From: Lysobacteraceae bacterium
GTDB taxonomy: Bacteria > Pseudomonadota > Gammaproteobacteria > Steroidobacterales > Steroidobacteraceae
Length of the DNA stretch: 6,619 nt
Direction of reading: 5' to 3'
Assembly (NCBI GenBank): GCA_012516015.1
Contig: JAAYXG010000099.1
Span: 1-6,619, forward strand
Notes under the pieces: generated by a model
What the model was told of the DNA's origin: nothing
The model's database searches: none
Seen by the model: the letters and a program-made list of their open reading frames with translations, nothing else
Translations under genes and position numbers: made by a program
Shown here: piece by piece, positions 6,382-6,619 of the stretch
Layout of the letters: every line of letters starts with the position of its first letter
Numbering within the stretch: the first letter of the stretch is position 1

Positions 6382-6619
6382 CTAGCCGGTCAAGCGCTCG
6401 AGCGCCTCGGCGTACTTGGCGGCCGTTCGCTCGATGATGTCTTGCGGCAGCCTCGGTCCGGGTGCCCGCTTGTTCCAGTCCAACGTCTCGAGATAGTCGC
6501 GCACGAACTGCTTGTCGAAGCTTGGCGGGCTCGTACCGACACGGTAGGTATCCACGGGCCAGAATCGCGAGGAGTCGGGCGTCAATGCTTCGTCGATCAG
6601 CGTGAGGCGGCCGGCTTCG
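6382..6619 (-). CDS. purC: Phosphoribosylaminoimidazole-succinocarboxamide synthase, 3' end (PurC, partial)
   Basis: The C-terminal 78 residues of SAICAR synthase, which joins CAIR (the PurE product) and aspartate using ATP. The reading frame enters from the right edge with [20 protein letters not shown] and continues with [20 protein letters not shown] and a final tail ending [23 protein letters not shown] and the [12 protein letters not shown] segment are typical of the longer PurC form of about 290-300 residues; the shorter E. coli form ends differently. A TTG at 6583-6585 lies inside the frame but is just an internal Leu codon, as the conserved LIDE precedes it. The N-terminal two thirds, including the ATP-binding part, are outside the window. 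The gene is on the same strand as purE/purK but about 4.7 kb away. Confidence 0.95.
   Translation of the reverse strand, partial: EAGRLTLIDEALTPDSSRFWPVDTYRVGTSPPSFDKQFVRDYLETLDWNKRAPGPRLPQDIIERTAAKYAEALERLTG

Noticed and set aside
1..6619. A novel multi-gene defence, toxin-antitoxin or biosynthetic system
   Set aside because: All seven coding genes belong to recognised families with ordinary housekeeping or signalling roles, and no gap is large enough to hide another gene system. PmbA/TldE is linked to CcdA antitoxin degradation elsewhere, but no toxin-antitoxin genes are here.

Overview
This GC-rich window looks like ordinary chromosome from a gammaproteobacterium or a close relative. The order Xanthomonadales/Nevskiales/Steroidobacterales is an inference from protein flavour only. 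Supporting points are a divergent darP/pmbA(tldE) pair as in enteric and other gammaproteobacteria, a purE-purK operon with class I PurE, a PurC carrying the long-form C-terminal tail, and TACAAT-type -10 boxes. I see no phage, IS, CRISPR, tRNA or rRNA genes, and no sign of a novel multi-gene defence or biosynthetic system.

Layout, left to right. 1-132 is a gene-poor edge with only ambiguous short open frames. 133-1218 (-) is purK. 1215-1724 (-) is purE, which overlaps purK by 4 nt (ATGA). 1792-2304 (-) is darP (yjgA). 2407-3768 (+) is pmbA/tldE, divergent from darP. 3770-5083 (-) is a YihY/BrkB-type inner-membrane protein with a C-terminal helix-turn-helix-like domain; it faces pmbA with one base between the stop codons. 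5209-6252 (-) is a two-TM sensor histidine kinase with no regulator visible next to it. 6382-6619 (-) is the 3' end of purC, cut by the window edge. Every intergenic gap is shorter than 135 bp.

The functional theme is partly de novo purine synthesis. PurK and PurE turn AIR into CAIR, and PurC joins CAIR to aspartate, but purC lies about 4.7 kb upstream of purE with unrelated housekeeping genes between. DarP acts in 50S ribosomal subunit assembly. PmbA (TldE) is the non-catalytic partner of the TldD metalloprotease, which is not in the window.

The most interesting non-coding signal is that purE, darP and pmbA each have a TACAAT/TAGAAT hexamer, preceded by GC, ending only 6-7 nt before the ATG, and no Shine-Dalgarno sequence. 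This suggests leaderless or nearly leaderless mRNAs. A perfect 12-bp palindrome sits where the purE -35 should be. A perfect 8-bp-stem hairpin covers the kinase stop codon, and a 6-bp-stem hairpin lies across the pmbA/yihY tail-to-tail junction.
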